This document shows positions 13,473 through 14,336 of a stretch of 14,336 nt of DNA, one piece after another (the first letter of the stretch is position 1; each line of letters opens with the position of its first letter). Source of the stretch: Gemmatimonadota bacterium. Its GTDB lineage: Bacteria; Gemmatimonadota; Gemmatimonadetes; Gemmatimonadales; Gemmatimonadaceae. The notes beneath the pieces are model-generated. The model did not search any database, had not been told where the DNA came from, and saw only the letters and a list, made by a program, of their open reading frames with translations. Location: positions 1 through 14,336 of the forward strand of contig JAOUHR010000011.1 in assembly GCA_029884515.1 (NCBI GenBank), written 5' to 3'. Position numbers and translations under genes: made by a program.

Positions 13473-14336
13473 ATGACCGGCCCACGAGTTCTTGCGTGCC
13501 TGCTTGCGGCCTGCGCGCTCTCCTCGTCCACCGCGCGAGCCCAGCCCCGCTTCACCGTCACCTTCCCGGCCGAGCGTTCGACAGCGCCGCTCGACGGCCG
13601 GCTCCTGGTCTACATCTCCACGGACACCGCAGGTGACCCCCGGCTCCAGGTGAGCGACAACGTGGCCACCGCACAGGTGTTCGGCGTGGATGTCGACGGC
13701 TGGCGAGCAGGCGCACCGCAGATGGTGGATGCGAACGCATTCGGCTATCCGCTCGAGTCGCTCCGCGCCCTCAAGCCCGGTCGTTACCGCGTGCAGGCCA
13801 TGCTCAACCGCTACCAGACGTTCAGGCGCAGCGATGGCCACACGGTGAAGCTCCCGCCGGACCGCGGCGAGGGGCAACAGATGACGCAGAAGCCCGGCAA
13901 CCTCCATTCGCGCGCGGCCACGGTCACGATCGCCGCGAACAGTGTGGTGCGCCTCGCGCTCGACCAGGAGATCCCGCCGGTCGAGGACTTTGCGAAACAG
14001 GAGACGAAGTACGTGAAGTACGTGCGGATCCGCTCCGAACGCCTCTCGGCATTCTGGGGCACCGACATGTATCTCGGTGCCTGGGTGCTGCTCCCGGAGG
14101 GCTTCGACTCGCACCCCGACGCGCGCTACCCGCTGGTGATCAACCACGGCCACTTCCCTTCCGGCGTCGGTGGCTGGCGCGAGACGCCGCCCGATCCAGA
14201 TCTCAAGCCGGACTACTCCGCGCGCTTCTCCCTGGCCGGCTACAACCGGATCCAGCAGGAGCTGGCGTACCAGTTCTACCAGGATTGGACGGGGCAGGGC
14301 TTCCCGCGGATGCTGCTCATCGAGATCCAGCACCCC
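13473..14336 (+). CDS. Exported probable esterase, alpha/beta hydrolase type, 3' end cut
   Basis: The first 288 codons of a larger protein. A signal peptide (about 1-23, cleavage after ARA before Q) is followed by an N-terminal region rich in beta strands (about 25-185: FTVTFP, LLVYIST, GRYRVQA, ATVTIAANSVVRL), probably a sandwich domain. A segment reading YLGAWVLLPEGFD and YPLVINHGHFP (around 207-230) looks like the first strands and the oxyanion loop of an alpha/beta hydrolase. The nucleophile elbow and rest of the active site would lie beyond the window, so enzymatic activity is not proven. The purine-rich AAGAGGAAGAGGAA just after the amidase stop is the strongest Shine-Dalgarno region in the window, and the 19-base gap suggests co-transcription with the amidase. 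The exact family is not one I can name. Confidence 0.75.
   Translation, partial: MTGPRVLACLLAACALSSSTARAQPRFTVTFPAERSTAPLDGRLLVYISTDTAGDPRLQVSDNVATAQVFGVDVDGWRAGAPQMVDANAFGYPLESLRALKPGRYRVQAMLNRYQTFRRSDGHTVKLPPDRGEGQQMTQKPGNLHSRAATVTIAANSVVRLALDQEIPPVEDFAKQETKYVKYVRIRSERLSAFWGTDMYLGAWVLLPEGFDSHPDARYPLVINHGHFPSGVGGWRETPPDPDLKPDYSARFSLAGYNRIQQELAYQFYQDWTGQGFPRMLLIEIQHP

Overview
This is a very GC-rich, densely packed bacterial chromosome segment with 13 protein-coding genes (two cut by the window edges). I see no RNA genes, insertion sequences, phage genes or CRISPR. The strong G/C third-position bias, many GTG/TTG starts, few Shine-Dalgarno sites, many exported proteins with signal peptides ending in AxAQ-like sites, and the exact gene families suggest a member of the Gemmatimonadota or a similar high-GC Gram-negative soil lineage. 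That assignment is inference from style, not from a marker gene.

Layout. (1) Positions 1-1732, minus strand: a GNAT-family protein (COG3375 type) coupled by an ATGA overlap to an enolase-superfamily OSBS/NSAR enzyme. This pair either makes o-succinylbenzoate for menaquinone or, more interestingly, forms two steps of the succinyl-dependent D- to L-amino acid conversion pathway. (2) 1733-1823: a compact divergent control region with a heptamer repeat, two perfect palindromes and a -10-like TAAGAT. (3) 1824-4170, plus strand: an operon of PAP2 phosphatase, 2H phosphoesterase and exported alpha/beta hydrolase, each overlapping the next. (4) 4145-6350, minus strand: an operon of DsbD/CcdA-like membrane thiol transporter, TlpA-like thioredoxin and membrane-anchored alpha/beta hydrolase, each joined by a 4-base overlap. 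Its last gene overlaps the end of the plus-strand operon tail to tail. (5) 6407-8846, plus strand: a multi-pass GT-C-like membrane protein and an exported SxxK serine hydrolase. (6) 8926-10599: the translation factor ABC-F protein EttA. (7) 10712-14336, plus strand: an exported RNase Z-like metallo-beta-lactamase-fold hydrolase, an exported amidase and the first 288 codons of an exported protein that looks like an esterase.

How the genes fit together. Much of the window encodes envelope or periplasmic hydrolases. The thiol pathway genes would keep extracytoplasmic cysteines reduced. EttA is the only clear core information-processing gene. The most distinctive non-coding signal is a set of three short tandem heptamer tracts lying between genes. 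Two share the same unit order and the same final unit. TAAGAT hexamers sit 7-8 bases before start codons in both divergent regions, which fits leaderless transcription.
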